Position numbers and translations under genes: made by a program. From an uncultured bacterium (lineage in GTDB: Bacteria; Planctomycetota; UBA1135; GCA-002686595): 36,236 nt of DNA. Shown here piece after piece: positions 35,101 to 36,236 of the stretch. Each line of letters begins with the position of its first letter. Position 1 is the stretch's first letter. Location of the stretch: the NCBI GenBank assembly GCA_902826945.1, contig CADEGS010000017.1:1-36236 (forward strand), given 5' to 3'. The notes beneath the pieces are model-generated. The model did no database searches. It saw only the letters and a list, made by a program, of their open reading frames with translations, and was not told the DNA's origin.

Positions 35101-36059
35101 GCGCTGCCCCGCTGCAGCGCCGTGCCGTCGGCGAGCGCGCCCTGGCGCGTGCCGCGCCGGCGGAGCTCCTGCGCCAGCCGCCGCGCGACCTCGTTCTTCG
35201 AGGCGCCCCACGCGGGCGCGAGCAGCGTCTCCGGCGGCGCGTCGCCGCACAGCCGGTGCAGCACCTGGGCGGGCGCCAGGCGCTCGACGAAGTCGGCCAG
35301 CCAGTCCACGTAGGCCTCGACCGAGAGCGTCTCGACCGCCCCGCGCCGCCACTCGGCCGCCAGGCGCGTGCGCTCGAGCACCATCAGGTGGTGCACCTTG
35401 ACGCCCGCGACGCCGCTCGCCGCGAGCGTGCGCGCGGTGCGCCGCGCGCCCTCGCGCCCGTCGCCGGGCAGGCCGAGGATCGCGTGCCCGACCGCCGCGA
35501 GCCCGGCCGCGTGCACGCGCCGCACGGCGTCCTCGAACTCGGCCACGGTGTGCAGGCGGTTGATGCGCTCGAGCAGCGCGTCGTCGGCCGCCTCGAGGCC
35601 GAGCTCGACCCACACGGGCACGCGCCGCGCGAGGCGCCCCAGGCGCTCGAGCGCTGCGTCGGGCAGCGTGTCCGGCCGCGTCGCGACCGCGACGCACACG
35701 ACCGGATCGCCCAGGCGCGGCTCGACCGCGCCCAGCACCTCGTCGAGGCGGCCGGCGTCCACGTAGGTGTTCGAGTACGACTGCAGGTAGGCGATCACGC
35801 CGCAGCCGGGGTCGCGGCGGGCCACGCGCGCGATCCCGAGCTCGAGCTGGCGCGCCAGCGCCAGGCCCTGGCGCAGCGCGCCCGTGCCCGAGCCCTCGAC
35901 GTCGCAGTAGGCGCAGCCGCCGAAGCCGCGCGTGCCGTCGCGGTTCGGGCAGCTCGAGCCGGCGTCGAGCGCCACGCGGTGCACCGGCCGCCCGAAGGTC
36001 TCGAGCAGCCAGGGGCGCAGGCGCCGGAACGGCGCGCCGTCCAGGTCGGGCGGGGTCAT
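35082..36059 (-). CDS. TIGR01212/YhcC-type radical SAM protein
   Basis: Reading down from ATG 36059 to TAG 35082 gives 325 residues. The iron-sulfur motif is CPNRDGTRGFGGCAYC with Cys37, Cys49 and Cys52. This C-x11-C-x2-C spacing with NRDGT is diagnostic of the TIGR01212 (YhcC, Elp3-related) group. Other features are GVIAYLQSYSNTYVD, VAVATRPDTLPD, VWVELGLEAADDALLERINR and VGHAILGLPGDG. The substrate of this group is not established to my knowledge. The 3' end overlaps the zinc-ribbon gene by 19 nt tail to tail. The 5' end is divergent from the probable selB, with 124 nt between the start codons. Confidence 0.9.
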   Translation of the reverse strand: MTPPDLDGAPFRRLRPWLLETFGRPVHRVALDAGSSCPNRDGTRGFGGCAYCDVEGSGTGALRQGLALARQLELGIARVARRDPGCGVIAYLQSYSNTYVDAGRLDEVLGAVEPRLGDPVVCVAVATRPDTLPDAALERLGRLARRVPVWVELGLEAADDALLERINRLHTVAEFEDAVRRVHAAGLAAVGHAILGLPGDGREGARRTARTLAASGVAGVKVHHLMVLERTRLAAEWRRGAVETLSVEAYVDWLADFVERLAPAQVLHRLCGDAPPETLLAPAWGASKNEVARRLAQELRRRGTRQGALADGTALQRGSAQRSGR

Positions 36060-36162
36060 CGGAGCGTCGTGGGGGAGGTGGCCCGCCGCCGCGCGGCGTT
36101 GCAAGCGCGCGCTCCTTCGCCTCTCATGGTGCGCGGCGGGCGCGCGCGGACGGGCGGACGAG

Positions 36163-36168
36163 CATAGC
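36163..36168 (+). promoter_or_regulatory. Putative -10 element of selB
   Basis: CATAGC is the only A/T island shortly upstream of ATG 36184 in the divergent 124-nt intergenic region. No clear -35 could be placed. Low confidence. Confidence 0.22.
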
Positions 36169-36183
36169 CCCCTCCTCCTCGCG

Positions 36184-36236
36184 ATGGACATCCAGCCGGT
36201 CGTGATCGGGACCGCCGGGCACATCGACCACGGCAA
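36184..36236 (+). CDS. selB: Probable selenocysteine-specific elongation factor SelB (5' end only)
   Basis: Only 17 full codons are present: M-D-I-Q-P-V-V-I-G-T-A-G-H-I-D-H-G-K, cut by the window end. GTAGHIDHGK right after a short N-terminus is the P-loop start of SelB, which delivers Sec-tRNA to UGA codons marked by a SECIS element. EF-Tu, EF-G and IF2 differ here (usual NVGTIGHVDHGK or PVVTIMGHVDHGK). A different translational GTPase cannot be excluded from so few residues. No selA, selC or selD is visible in the window. Confidence 0.65.
   Translation, partial: MDIQPVVIGTAGHIDHG

Overview
The window is about 36 kb of very GC-rich (roughly 70-75% by eye), densely coding bacterial chromosome. 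It holds 28 protein-coding genes that I can support, two of them cut by the window edges. I found no rRNA, tRNA, transposase, CRISPR array or phage gene. The mix points to Planctomycetota or a similarly high-GC, signalling-rich lineage such as Myxococcota: several DUF1573 lipoprotein-type genes, a Ser/Thr kinase paired with an ECF-like sigma factor carrying a zinc-binding C-terminus, FHA and degenerate GGDEF proteins, a degenerate FGE-fold lipoprotein, and a dnaG-rpoD operon. Planctomycetota is my best inference but rests on gene content alone. Genes are often coupled by 4-nt stop/start overlaps (ATGA, GTGA, TTGA and one apparent CTGA), and GTG starts are common.

Layout. 1-1965: end of an unknown gene, then a promoter and two-hairpin leader before rplM-rpsI, then the YebC-type translation factor. 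2137-6404: a signalling block of pseudo-receiver/degenerate-GGDEF protein, FHA-like protein, membrane-anchored Hanks-type kinase and ECF-like sigma factor. A 93-nt near-perfect palindrome lies at the end of the first of these. 6595-9670: two tandem secreted M28 metallopeptidase paralogues separated by two strong hairpins. 9688-16820: three DUF1573-type envelope proteins surrounding a minus-strand lipoprotein-ppdK pair. 16868-22505: two MshEN-GspE/PilB ATPases, PilT and PilC, with no pilin or secretin. 22537-26245: an orphan NtrB-like histidine kinase coupled to two CNNM/CorC-like membrane proteins, closed by the one classical rho-independent terminator. 26369-29307: a small membrane protein, a membrane-tethered excisionase-type HTH protein, an OmpA-domain lipoprotein and a degenerate FGE-fold lipoprotein. 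29318-35100: rsmA/ksgA, then a long C-rich leader before dnaG-rpoD, then a coiled-coil zinc-ribbon protein. 35082-36236: a minus-strand TIGR01212-type radical SAM protein, divergent from the first 17 codons of a probable selB.

How the parts work together. The housekeeping islands (ribosomal proteins, YebC, RsmA, DnaG, RpoD, SelB) serve translation and replication initiation. Between them lie envelope and signalling genes: a likely phospho-signalling route from kinase to FHA partner and sigma factor, a pilus or type II-like motor, and secreted or lipid-anchored proteins. I see no clear-cut new defence or mobile system. The least explained features are the giant palindrome at 3034-3126, the FHA/kinase/sigma cluster, the tethered HTH protein at 26829, and the structured 0.34 kb leader of dnaG-rpoD.
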